Below are positions 18,501 through 33,908 of a stretch of DNA of 57,148 nt, piece after piece (position 1 is the first letter of the stretch; each line of letters starts with the position of its first letter). The stretch is from an uncultured Prevotellaceae bacterium. Lineage in GTDB: Bacteria; Bacteroidota; Bacteroidia; Bacteroidales; Bacteroidaceae. The notes beneath the pieces are model-generated. The model saw nothing but the letters and a program-made list of their open reading frames with translations, searched no databases and had not been told where the DNA came from. The stretch covers positions 1 through 57,148 of the forward strand of contig CAMHIS010000006.1 in the NCBI GenBank assembly GCA_946185285.1, in the 5' to 3' direction. A program made the position numbers and the translations under genes.

Positions 18501-18839
18501 TTAAAATATGGATTCGATAATCTTATCGACAATTTCGTCAAAGTAACGCTGCTTGATAGTGCCAAGGCGACGCAGGATACCTGTATCAACAGTAACCGCC
18601 AGAACCTGACACTTCACGTAGCTTTGCTTGCTCATTTTGAATGACAACATTTCGTCTGTCAACGGATAGGCGTAATGACGGCTGTAAGCAAAATCCTGCG
18701 ACGAAATCAAGGCTACATAAACAAAACCTTCGTCTGCTTGCAGCCCATTATTAGAAACAATGACGGCTGGATGCACCTTGTACCCATCGCCTGGTATGGG
18801 GAAATCAATCTCCACGATGTCTCTCTGATGGTACGTCAT
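18501..18839 (-). CDS. MazF/PemK-family toxin (probable mRNA interferase)
   Basis: MazF-type toxins cut RNA at short motifs. The 112-aa product starts MTYHQRDIVEIDFPIPGDGY and has the family pattern DIVxIDFP, then HPAVIVSNN, then VYVALISSQDF, over the usual length of about 110 residues. The ATG at 18839 overlaps the stop of the preceding gene (ATGA), which shows translational coupling. Longer in-frame starts run through the antitoxin gene and were rejected. Together with the 70-aa upstream gene it forms a type II toxin-antitoxin operon. Confidence 0.82.
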   Translation of the reverse strand: MTYHQRDIVEIDFPIPGDGYKVHPAVIVSNNGLQADEGFVYVALISSQDFAYSRHYAYPLTDEMLSFKMSKQSYVKCQVLAVTVDTGILRRLGTIKQRYFDEIVDKIIESIF

Positions 18840-19048
18840 AGGTGTCGAGCGAATGCTTTTGCGGCTAAGATTTTGGAACCATAGAGGAATTCTTCCACTT
18901 CCTGTCGATGAGCCTCCACTTCCTCGGGCGTAGGCTGAGGGGTGTCGTCTGTGGACAGCTGTGAGAACAGTCCAGTAGCCAACAGAGCCGCCAACTTGCG
19001 CCGTGCAAGTGCATTGCTCTGGTCGTATGACAATGTTACAGTACACAT
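18836..19048 (-). CDS. Putative antitoxin of the MazF-like toxin
   Basis: A 70-aa protein starting MCTVTLSYDQSNALARRKLA. The N-terminus resembles the short strand-plus-helix antitoxins that pair with MazF/PemK toxins in Bacteroidetes, and the C-terminal half is charged (TPEEVEAHRQEVEEFL) as expected for the toxin-binding tail. It precedes the toxin with a 4-nt overlap. The longer frame up to 19165 is rejected because it has no initiation context and crosses the promoter. Family assignment comes mainly from position and size. Confidence 0.7.
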   Translation of the reverse strand: MCTVTLSYDQSNALARRKLAALLATGLFSQLSTDDTPQPTPEEVEAHRQEVEEFLYGSKILAAKAFARHL

Positions 19049-19078
19049 AATTATTCCTTTCTTTTTCCTTCTCGTCGG

Positions 19079-19109
19079 CAAAGATACGAATAAAAAAGCA
19101 AAGAACAAA
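19079..19109 (-). promoter_or_regulatory. Promoter of the toxin-antitoxin pair
   Basis: Minus strand: -7 box TATCTTTG at 19079-19086 and -33 box TTTG at 19106-19109, spacing exactly 19 nt. The -33 box lies inside a 16-bp perfect inverted repeat. Confidence 0.7.
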
Positions 19110-19137
19110 ATAATACGGCACTTATTTTGTTCTTTGC
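19098..19137. promoter_or_regulatory. 16-bp perfect inverted repeat over the toxin-antitoxin promoter
   Basis: Arms 19098-19113 (GCAAAGAACAAAATAA) and 19122-19137 pair perfectly around an 8-nt loop. It could be an operator for autoregulation by the antitoxin complex. On the minus strand it is followed by TTTTTT, so it could also terminate transcription arriving from the gene remnant upstream. Confidence 0.55.
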
Positions 19138-19141
19138 AGCG

Positions 19142-19340
19142 AAAACGCCGCCTTCTACCTGACAATCAGCTTCTGACCGCCGGTGATGCGGAGGCCGGGA
19201 CGAGCGGAGGCCGGGACGGGGCGGCCTGCAAGGTCGTAGCTGACAGCGGAGGTGGGGATGCCTACGACGCGGGGCGCAGCAACGGCCGTGACATCGCCCG
19301 TGCCTAACCTGGTATGGGGTATAGAAATCCTCAGACACTG
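19142..19340 (-). pseudogene. Orphan 3' end of a secreted-enzyme gene (C-terminal tail only)
   Basis: The minus-strand frame directly after the HicB-like stop codon reads through about 60 codons to a TAG at 19155-19157, ending [18 protein letters not shown] then [11 protein letters not shown]. This is the same C-terminus as the GH2 enzyme at 22596. DNA 19142-19239 matches 22583-22680 over 98 bp with three differences, and the match continues 13 bp past the stop codon. There is no start codon or upstream domain, so it is a fragment left by duplication, recombination or insertion of the HicB-like gene. Confidence 0.7.
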
Positions 19341-19682
19341 CTAATACGCCAGTTCGACCTCCTTTGCCAACACCTGGCGGACGAAGGCATTGATGGACAC
19401 GCCTGCCTGTTGTGCCATCATGGCAATCGCACTGTGAATCTCTGGAGACACCCGGACATTGAATGTACCGCTGTAAGGCCGCGATGGTGCCACGCCGCGG
19501 GCAGCACAGCCCTCCAAATAGTCATCGACGGCGCCCTCGAAGTCCTGTCGCAGCTCATCCACTGTCTGTCCCTCATAGGTAATGGCATCCTTGCTCAGTC
19601 CCATCACTTTGCCGAACAGGCAGTTGTCCTCCTCACTGTATTCTACACTGCCCGTATAGCCTTTATACCTCATATTTCCCAT
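19341..19682 (-). CDS. Orphan HicB-family antitoxin
   Basis: HicB proteins neutralise the HicA RNase and bind their own promoter. The 113-aa product has the HicB N-terminal fold (YKGYTGSVEYSEEDNCLFGK, then ITYEGQTVDELRQDFEGAVD) and a C-terminal ribbon-helix-helix domain (FNVRVSPEIHSAIAMMAQQA, SINAFVRQVLAKE). M1 at 19682 or M4 at 19673 could be the start. No HicA toxin is found on either side: downstream is the gene remnant, and upstream only a 19-residue open frame (19686-19745) that does not resemble HicA. Confidence 0.78.
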   Translation of the reverse strand: MGNMRYKGYTGSVEYSEEDNCLFGKVMGLSKDAITYEGQTVDELRQDFEGAVDDYLEGCAARGVAPSRPYSGTFNVRVSPEIHSAIAMMAQQAGVSINAFVRQVLAKEVELAY

Positions 19683-19803
19683 ATTCTAATCCTCCTTCTC
19701 TGCTAAATAACCATTCGACATCAGATACGTGAAAACTTGCCTCATGACATAGCTTTTTTATTGTTGAAATCTGAAATTTCACTCTATAGTAGACCATAAC
19801 CCT

Positions 19804-19838
19804 ATTCGCCAGCCCTCAGTTGCAGAAGGCTGGCGAAT
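19804..19838 (-). terminator. Hairpin after the LRR protein gene
   Basis: Perfect 11-bp inverted repeat: 19804-19814 (ATTCGCCAGCC) with 19828-19838 (GGCTGGCGAAT), 16 nt past the stop codon of the minus-strand LRR gene. There is no strong T-run after it, so termination is likely but not certain. Confidence 0.55.
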
Positions 19839-19854
19839 TGGATTGCGGGAGGAA

Positions 19855-22425
19855 TTACTTTTCCGGCTTCTTGTAGACGACGGTGCCGACCTTGCTGATA
19901 ATCTGCGTGACGTCGGCGATGTCGACCACGCCGTCACCGTTCGTGTCGGCGACGATGGGACTGTAGAAGGGCGTAGCCGACTCTTCCATCGCCCGTGCAG
20001 CGACCATCTCAACGTCTGTGTCGGTGTCAGCCAGTCCGAGGATGTGGTTGACCACCGCTCTGACGTCGTCGGCATCCACCGTGCCGCTGCCGTCAACGTC
20101 GCCATTGCCATAGCCGTCGTAGTCGAGATAGCAGTAACGATTGTATAGTGGGTAAAGAGCCTGGACAGGCCATCCCTTCTCCCTCAGCTTGGCTGCCTGG
20201 GCTGGGGTGAGGCGGTTCTCCTCTGCTGGGTCGTGCATATTCAAACAGCGAATGAATGAATACTCGGGGTTAGAACATTCTGGTATACTCTCGACAAACG
20301 CATCCATTGCCTCACTCTGAAGTCGGTTATTATTGATGTTCACATATTTCGCATTAGTACAGCCCGAGACATTGAGCGAGGTCAGCTGCAAACCGTTGAA
20401 GTTTAAGCTCTCAATCTCCGTACAGCCCGACAAGTTGATGGAGGTCAGCGGGTTATCACTGCAATACAGGTTTGAAAGACTTGTGCAGTCTGAAACATCA
20501 AGCGAGGTAAGCTGGCCCTCATAGCAAGTAATCGTTTTCAACGATGACAAGCCAGACAGATTGAGCGATGTCATCGGATTGCTCTTGAAAAAGAAGTATT
20601 TTAACTGGTTACAGCCAGTCAAATCAATCGAGGTTATCTCGTTATCGTCAGCAGTCAATTGTTCCAACTGCGTACAGCCAGAGACATTGATTGAAACCAC
20701 TTTGCTTCGGGTAACATCTATATAGTTTAACTGCGAACAACCTGACAAGTCAATTGAAGTCACTTCGCTATCTTGATCGGTATAGAATCGTGTCAGCTGC
20801 GTGTGGTTAGAGATATTGATAGAACCTATCTGCCCACCCACATTTACTTTCGTCAGCAACGGGCAACCCGACAGGTTAAGCGAGGTGAAGTTGCCACTTA
20901 GTGTCAATTCCGTTAGCTGCGGGCATCCCGACAGGTCGATAGAGGTCAGATAAGAGCTTTTGCAGGTTAAACTCGTCAGCTTCGGATTCCCTGACAGGTC
21001 GAGCGATGTCCCCTGAAAGTTTCCGGTTCTCAATTTCTCTAACTGCGTGAAATACTCGATTCCTTGGAAGGAGCCGATGGGTTTTATCATTGCGTCATTG
21101 ATTTCCTTCACCGCCGCCACTTCCTTGTCGCTGAGGTATCCGTCACCGTCGGAATCACAATAATCACTGACGTAAGCCCTAAAACTATAGTCGGGGAACG
21201 TTGTCTCGTCGATATAGATGCCGGTATGGTTGTTGGGCACGTAGGTCACCCATTCGTCATCATAACCATGCTTAAGCTCATAGACATTCCAGCCCTTGGC
21301 CGTGAAGGCCTCCAACTGCTCCTGAGTCAGATAGTTGCCCGTGGGCGATTCGCGGTCCCAGAAACCCAGTCCGCCTCCTTTGACGGTGGGCAGGTAGCTG
21401 ATGAGGATGTCGGCCCACTGGTCTCTAATCTGGTTATTGCAGCAGTACAGATAGGTAAGATTCTCAAAGCATTCTATGCCCGTCATATCCTGGATTCCCT
21501 TCGAGTCTACGTACATCTCGGTCACTTTGGCCACTTCGTCGTCGCTGAGTATGCCGTCGCTGTCAGTGTCGTATTGGCCGACGCACGCTAAGAAGTTCGG
21601 GTCGGGGAATGTCGTCTCGTCGACGGCGATGATGCCGGCATATTTATCCCAGCTGTTGCTGTCGCCCTTCCTGATTATCCATTTCTTGGCCTTGGCCGCC
21701 CTCACCTCGGCGTGCATGATTTTGTTGCCCGCGTCGGCATCCTCATTATTATAACAGAGGTCAAGGTTGGTGATCGTCGCTTTACGAGGCAGCTTACTAA
21801 TGAACTGAACCATATCGTCGTCGCGAAACTTGTTCTTAAAGCATCTGACGGTGGACAGCCTCGTGCAGGTAGAGAGGTTGAGCGTGGTCAGCTGGTTGGA
21901 GTAGCAGTAGAGTGCCAACAGGCTTGAGCAGCGCCCCAGGCTGAGGTTTTTCAGCTTGCAGTTATAGCACTTAAGGGTCTGCAAATTCGTGCAGCCCGTG
22001 GCGTTGAGGCTGGTCATAACTGTTTTGTTATCATAGCATTCCAGCGTCACCAGGTTTGTGAGGGCCGTAACGTCAAGCTGCTCCAATTTGTTTGCATTGC
22101 ATTTCAGGGTCTGTAGGTTTGTGAAGTACTCTATGCCCTTCAGACTCTGAATGTCATTCTTGCTCACGTCCATCGACTTTACCGCCTGCAGTTCAGCATC
22201 GCTAAGCTTCTTGTCGCCATTGGTGTTTATCGACCTGCCCTTGACGATATCAAGGAATTTTGAGTCCGGGAAGTAATAAGAGGTTAGTTCCACGTCAGCC
22301 CAGGCTGCGGTGGCAAAAGTTACAAACAGTGCCGCAAGGCACAACGTGCGGCCGAGACCGCTTCCCTGCTTCGTTCCCTTAGCCCAAGAAATAGGGAGAG
22401 GTAACAATAAATACCTGATATTCAT
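19855..22425 (-). CDS. Secreted leucine-rich-repeat protein with EF-hand-like loops and a dockerin-like tail
   Basis: The product is 856 aa from the ATG at 22425 (an in-frame ATG at 22452 is possible). An unusually long signal (residues 1 to about 43) has a polar stretch SWAKGTKQGSGLGRT before the hydrophobic core LCLAALFVTFATAAWA. Three blocks each begin with an EF-hand-like calcium loop (NTNGDKKLSDAEL, DTDSDGILSDDEV, DSDGDGYLSDKEV) and run into LRRs of about 21 residues of the type LTSLDVSDCTSLSNLYCSDN. The C-terminus holds two dockerin-type repeats (DVDGSGTVDADDVRAVVNHI and DTNGDGVVDIADVTQIISKV). It is likely a calcium-stabilised surface or secreted binding protein. The partner is unknown. 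Confidence 0.85.
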   Translation of the reverse strand: MNIRYLLLPLPISWAKGTKQGSGLGRTLCLAALFVTFATAAWADVELTSYYFPDSKFLDIVKGRSINTNGDKKLSDAELQAVKSMDVSKNDIQSLKGIEYFTNLQTLKCNANKLEQLDVTALTNLVTLECYDNKTVMTSLNATGCTNLQTLKCYNCKLKNLSLGRCSSLLALYCYSNQLTTLNLSTCTRLSTVRCFKNKFRDDDMVQFISKLPRKATITNLDLCYNNEDADAGNKIMHAEVRAAKAKKWIIRKGDSNSWDKYAGIIAVDETTFPDPNFLACVGQYDTDSDGILSDDEVAKVTEMYVDSKGIQDMTGIECFENLTYLYCCNNQIRDQWADILISYLPTVKGGGLGFWDRESPTGNYLTQEQLEAFTAKGWNVYELKHGYDDEWVTYVPNNHTGIYIDETTFPDYSFRAYVSDYCDSDGDGYLSDKEVAAVKEINDAMIKPIGSFQGIEYFTQLEKLRTGNFQGTSLDLSGNPKLTSLTCKSSYLTSIDLSGCPQLTELTLSGNFTSLNLSGCPLLTKVNVGGQIGSINISNHTQLTRFYTDQDSEVTSIDLSGCSQLNYIDVTRSKVVSINVSGCTQLEQLTADDNEITSIDLTGCNQLKYFFFKSNPMTSLNLSGLSSLKTITCYEGQLTSLDVSDCTSLSNLYCSDNPLTSINLSGCTEIESLNFNGLQLTSLNVSGCTNAKYVNINNNRLQSEAMDAFVESIPECSNPEYSFIRCLNMHDPAEENRLTPAQAAKLREKGWPVQALYPLYNRYCYLDYDGYGNGDVDGSGTVDADDVRAVVNHILGLADTDTDVEMVAARAMEESATPFYSPIVADTNGDGVVDIADVTQIISKVGTVVYKKPEK

Positions 22426-22511
22426 ATACTTATAATTTTTAGTTATTGTCATTCACTTCCTCAATCTTATAGTTGTCGATGCTGCGACGGTCTTGAATAT
22501 TATTACGGGGA

Positions 22512-22542
22512 CAAAGGTACATAAAAAAGCTGAATGTGCAAA
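22512..22542 (-). promoter_or_regulatory. Promoter of the LRR protein gene
   Basis: Minus strand: -7 box TACCTTTG at 22512-22519 and -33 TTTG at 22539-22542, spacing 19 nt. A leader of roughly 80 nt follows before the ATG at 22425. Confidence 0.65.
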
Positions 22543-22595
22543 ACTTTTGGCTATTTTTTCTATCATTCGGACACACAGTCACAAAACTCCGCCTT

Positions 22596-30437
<7,842 letters not shown>

Positions 30438-30460
30438 GACATTCTCAAACAGCAAAATAT

Positions 30461-30493
30461 TCCCCGAACCGCCAAGCGCGATTCGGGGATTTT
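30461..30493. terminator. Bidirectional terminator between convergent GH5-GH43 and GH3 genes
   Basis: TCCCCGAA (30461-30468) pairs with TTCGGGGA (30482-30489), followed on the plus strand by TTTT and on the minus strand by ATATTTT. It lies between two convergent stop codons. Confidence 0.8.
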
Positions 30494-30527
30494 ACTGTCT
30501 CAGTCAAACGGCAGGCATACCGTAGGA

Positions 30528-32858
30528 TTACATGTTGGGCGTGTCCCACACCTTGGTCTTGGTACAGCAGACCTTCTGCGAGAGGCGGGCGATGCGGAGC
30601 AGGAAGTCGCCCTCCTCAAGACGCCAGCGACAGTCGGCACCGACAAAGGCCAACTGACGGGCGGGCAGTCGGAAGGTGACGGTCTTCGTCTCGCCAGGCT
30701 GCAGGCTCACCTTTGTGAAGTCGCGCAGCCGCCTGTTGTCGGGCACGATGGAGGCGATGAGGTCGCTGGAGTAAAGGAGCACCGGCTCCTTGCCGGCACG
30801 ACTGCCCGTGTTGCAGACGTCGACGCTGACGGTGAGCACATCGTCGGCCGTGAACTGCTGACGGTCGACGCGCAGGTTTGAATACTCGAAGGTGGTGTAG
30901 CTGAGTCCGTAGCCGAAAGGCCAGAGCAGCGAGACCTTGGCATCGTAGTTATAGGCACCGGCCATCGTGCCCACCTCTTCGCTGACCTTATAGTCGTAGG
31001 TATTCAGCGAGTTGATTTCGCGGGGATAGGTGTAGGGCATCTTGGCCGAGAAGTTGGCATCGCCGCTGAGCAGGTTGGCCAAGGCATCGCCACCGTAGTT
31101 GCCGGGCAGGAATATGTGGACGACGGCCTTGCAGAGCGGCTCGATGTCGGTGATGAGTCGCGGACGGCCCTCGTTGAGTACGAGGACGATGGGCTTGCCC
31201 GTCTTGGCCAGTGCCTTGACGAGGTTGCGCTGGTTCTCGGAAAGCCAGAGGTCGGTCAGGTTGCCAGGCGTCTCACAGTAGCTGTTCTCGCCGATGCAGG
31301 CGATGATGACGTCGCACTGGTCGGCAGCCTTCACGGCACGGTCAATCTGAGGCGTGTTCTCCTGCCAGTACTGTCCGCGCTCGTTGTAGGTGACACCCTG
31401 CTCCAGCGTGACGTTCTCCTTACCATATTTATTACAGAGGGCTTCGTAGATGGTGTTGTACTGCTCGGCCAGGTCCTCGGCGTTCGAGCCCTGCCAGGTG
31501 TAGCTCCAGCCGCCATTGAGGCAGCGCATCTGGTTGGTGTTCGGGCCTGTAAGCAGGATTTTCCCGCCTTTGGCAAGCGGCAGGATGTTGCCCTCGTTCT
31601 TCAGCAGCACCATCGTCTCCTCGGCAGCACGGAGGGCTTTGTCGGCGTGCTCCTTCGAGCCGAACTTCTCGTAGCCCTTGCCGCCCGTGTCGGGACGGTC
31701 GAAGAGTCCGAGACGGTACTTCAGGCGCAGGATGCGGCGCACGGCATCGTCGATGCGCGACATGGGAACGAGACCCTCCATGACGAGCTCCTTGAGCAGG
31801 ATGCAGAAGTCGACGCTGTAGGGGTCCATCGTCATATCGATGCCGGCATTGATGGCTATGCGGATGGCGTCCTTCTTGTCCTTGGCCACATGCTCGCGCT
31901 GGAACAGGTTATTGATGTCGGCCCAGTCGGTGACAATCATACCGTCCCACCCGAGGTCCTCCTTCAGCCACTTCGTCAGGTACTCATAGCTGGCATGGAC
32001 GGGCACGCCGTTGATGCTGGCTGAGTTGACCATGATGGTGAGCGCACCGGCACAGATGGCGGCGCGGAACGGCTCGAAGTACTTCTCACGGAGCATCTGC
32101 GGCGACACGTAGGCCGGCGTGCGGTCCTTGCCGCTCCACGGTGCACCGTAGGCGAAGTAGTGCTTCACGCTGGTGGCCACGTTGTAAGGACCAAGGTGGT
32201 TGGGGTCGTCGCCCTGGTAGCCGCGCACTTCTGCCTCGGCCATGCGGGCATTGACAATGGCATCCTCGCCGAAGCTCTCCCAGATACGGCTCCAGCGGGG
32301 GTCGCGTCCCAGGTCGAGCACGGGGTTGTAGACCCACGGACAGTCGCCGGCACGACTCTCGTAGGCCGTCACCTCGGCCATCTGGCGGGCGAGCTCGGTA
32401 TTGAACGAGGCGGCCAGGTTGATGGGCTGCGGGAAGAGCGTGCCCTGCTGAGTATAGGTAACACCGTGGTTATGGTCCAGTCCGTAGACATCGGGGATGC
32501 CCAGATACTTCATCGACTTCTGCTGTATCAGCCGTATCCACTTCTGCCACTCGTCGACGGTGTGGGCACGGGTGCCGGGAGCATTGAGGATGCTGCCCAC
32601 CCGGTACTTCGAGATGAGCGTGTCGAGGGTGGTCTCGTTGAGCTGCCACGAGCCGCCGGGGGTGTACTTGCCCATGATGTCGAAATTTAGTTCGAGCATC
32701 TGGCCTACCTTGTCGTCGAGCGTCATGGCGGCGAGTGTCTTCTCTACTTTAGCCTCCAGTGCGGCATCGCGCGGAATGGCTGGTTTCACAGGGCCCTGGG
32801 CCACTGTCAGAGTGGCAGCACAGGCCATCAAAACGGTAAGAAACGTTGTCTTCATCAT
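30528..32858 (-). CDS. Glycoside hydrolase family 3 (beta-glucosidase/xylosidase type)
   Basis: Exo-acting retaining glycosidase. The 776-aa product has a signal peptide [20 protein letters not shown], then the GH3 N-terminal barrel ([55 protein letters not shown]) with nucleophile Asp311 in [10 protein letters not shown]. The C-terminal alpha/beta domain shows [20 protein letters not shown] and the fibronectin-like end shows [17 protein letters not shown]. Length is normal for three-domain GH3. M1 at 32858 and M2 at 32855 are both possible. It converges on the GH5-GH43 gene and probably finishes the oligosaccharides it makes. Periplasmic or surface location is likely from the signal peptide. 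Confidence 0.93.
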   Translation of the reverse strand: MMKTTFLTVLMACAATLTVAQGPVKPAIPRDAALEAKVEKTLAAMTLDDKVGQMLELNFDIMGKYTPGGSWQLNETTLDTLISKYRVGSILNAPGTRAHTVDEWQKWIRLIQQKSMKYLGIPDVYGLDHNHGVTYTQQGTLFPQPINLAASFNTELARQMAEVTAYESRAGDCPWVYNPVLDLGRDPRWSRIWESFGEDAIVNARMAEAEVRGYQGDDPNHLGPYNVATSVKHYFAYGAPWSGKDRTPAYVSPQMLREKYFEPFRAAICAGALTIMVNSASINGVPVHASYEYLTKWLKEDLGWDGMIVTDWADINNLFQREHVAKDKKDAIRIAINAGIDMTMDPYSVDFCILLKELVMEGLVPMSRIDDAVRRILRLKYRLGLFDRPDTGGKGYEKFGSKEHADKALRAAEETMVLLKNEGNILPLAKGGKILLTGPNTNQMRCLNGGWSYTWQGSNAEDLAEQYNTIYEALCNKYGKENVTLEQGVTYNERGQYWQENTPQIDRAVKAADQCDVIIACIGENSYCETPGNLTDLWLSENQRNLVKALAKTGKPIVLVLNEGRPRLITDIEPLCKAVVHIFLPGNYGGDALANLLSGDANFSAKMPYTYPREINSLNTYDYKVSEEVGTMAGAYNYDAKVSLLWPFGYGLSYTTFEYSNLRVDRQQFTADDVLTVSVDVCNTGSRAGKEPVLLYSSDLIASIVPDNRRLRDFTKVSLQPGETKTVTFRLPARQLAFVGADCRWRLEEGDFLLRIARLSQKVCCTKTKVWDTPNM

Positions 32859-32891
32859 TGTTTTATGTCAGTTGTTTATTAGTCTTGGGTG

Positions 32892-32922
32892 CAAAGATAC
32901 GAATAAATTACAATAAAACAAA
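32892..32922 (-). promoter_or_regulatory. Promoter of the GH3 gene
   Basis: Minus strand: -7 box TATCTTTG at 32892-32899 and TTTG at 32919-32922, spacing exactly 19 nt. It backs onto the porP start region. Confidence 0.7.
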
Positions 32923-32925
32923 AAA

Positions 32926-32949
32926 AAACACGTTATATTAGACGTGTTT
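32926..32949. promoter_or_regulatory. Inverted repeat across the porP start codon
   Basis: AAACACGT (32926-32933) and ACGTGTTT (32942-32949) are perfect inverted arms around an 8-nt AT-rich spacer. The GTG start of porP is inside the right arm. It could be an operator or a small mRNA hairpin hiding the start. Confidence 0.4.
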
Positions 32950-33879
32950 AGACGTTATGCCATACTCGCCACCGTACTTATTATGGGACTTCAGGCCCGG
33001 GCACAGTACGACCCGTCGTTCAGTCACTACTGGGCGATGGAGACCTCGTTTAACCCGGCTGCAGCGGGCAAGGAGAAGAAAATGAACGTAACCGGTGCCT
33101 ACAACATGACGCTGACGGGCTTTGAGCACAACCCGAAGACCATGTCCGTGGGAGTCGACATGCCACTATACCTCCTCGGCTCGTACCACGGTGTAGGCGT
33201 GCAGATGGTCAACGACGAGTTAGGACTGTTCTCACACAAGAGGGTCAGCGGACAGTACGCCTTCAAGCGCAACCTGTTAGGAGGAGTGCTCAGCATTGGC
33301 ATTCAGGGCGGACTCATCAACGAGACCTTCAAGGGCTCAAGTGTCGATACGGAAATGGACGACCCCGTGTTCACCAAGGCCGACCTCACAGGCAACGGCT
33401 TGGACTTGGGAGCCGGACTCTACTACAGCCACCGCCGGGGCTGGTACGCCGGACTGTCGGTTCTCCACGCCCTGGCACCCACCATCGAACTGGGTGAGAC
33501 CAACGAACTGGATGTGAGCCGGACGTATTATTTTACCGGCGGATACAATATTCGGCTTAGAAATCCGTTACTTATGTTGCAGACCTCGGCAATGGCACGC
33601 ACCGACGGCGTGGCCTACAGAGGCGACATCACGGCACGGCTCAGGTACTCGCACGAGAAGCGGGTGATGTATGCCGGCCTGGGGTACAGCCCCACCAACT
33701 CGGTGACGGTATTCGTGGGCGGACAGTTCCACGGTGCAATGGTAGGCTACAGCTACGAGGCATACACCAGCGCCATCAACATCGGAAACGGCAGCCACGA
33801 ACTGTACATAGGCTATCAGACCGACATCGACTTCGGGAAGAAGGGAAGAAACAAACATCAGAGTGTAAGACTGCTGTAA
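32944..33879 (+). CDS. porP: PorP/SprF family type IX secretion outer-membrane protein
   Basis: Outer-membrane beta-barrel of the type IX secretion system. The 311-aa product begins at GTG with a signal peptide (FRRYAILATVLIMGLQARAQ) and the family hallmark YDPSFSHYWAMETSFNPAAA right after it. It continues in barrel-like strands (GVGVQMVNDELGLFSHKRV, GLYYSHRRGWYAGLSVLH) and ends near YIGYQTDIDF. No ATG lies upstream in frame; the internal ATG at residue 14 would destroy the signal, so GTG is chosen. It is followed 29 nt later by gldK, the same order as the porP-porKLMN operon of Porphyromonas gingivalis. An upstream TAGTCTTG at 32880 with TTG 19 nt before is a weak promoter candidate. Confidence 0.88.
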   Translation: MFRRYAILATVLIMGLQARAQYDPSFSHYWAMETSFNPAAAGKEKKMNVTGAYNMTLTGFEHNPKTMSVGVDMPLYLLGSYHGVGVQMVNDELGLFSHKRVSGQYAFKRNLLGGVLSIGIQGGLINETFKGSSVDTEMDDPVFTKADLTGNGLDLGAGLYYSHRRGWYAGLSVLHALAPTIELGETNELDVSRTYYFTGGYNIRLRNPLLMLQTSAMARTDGVAYRGDITARLRYSHEKRVMYAGLGYSPTNSVTVFVGGQFHGAMVGYSYEAYTSAINIGNGSHELYIGYQTDIDFGKKGRNKHQSVRLL

Positions 33880-33908
33880 AAGAGAAAAAGTAAAAAAGAA
33901 AACGAAAT

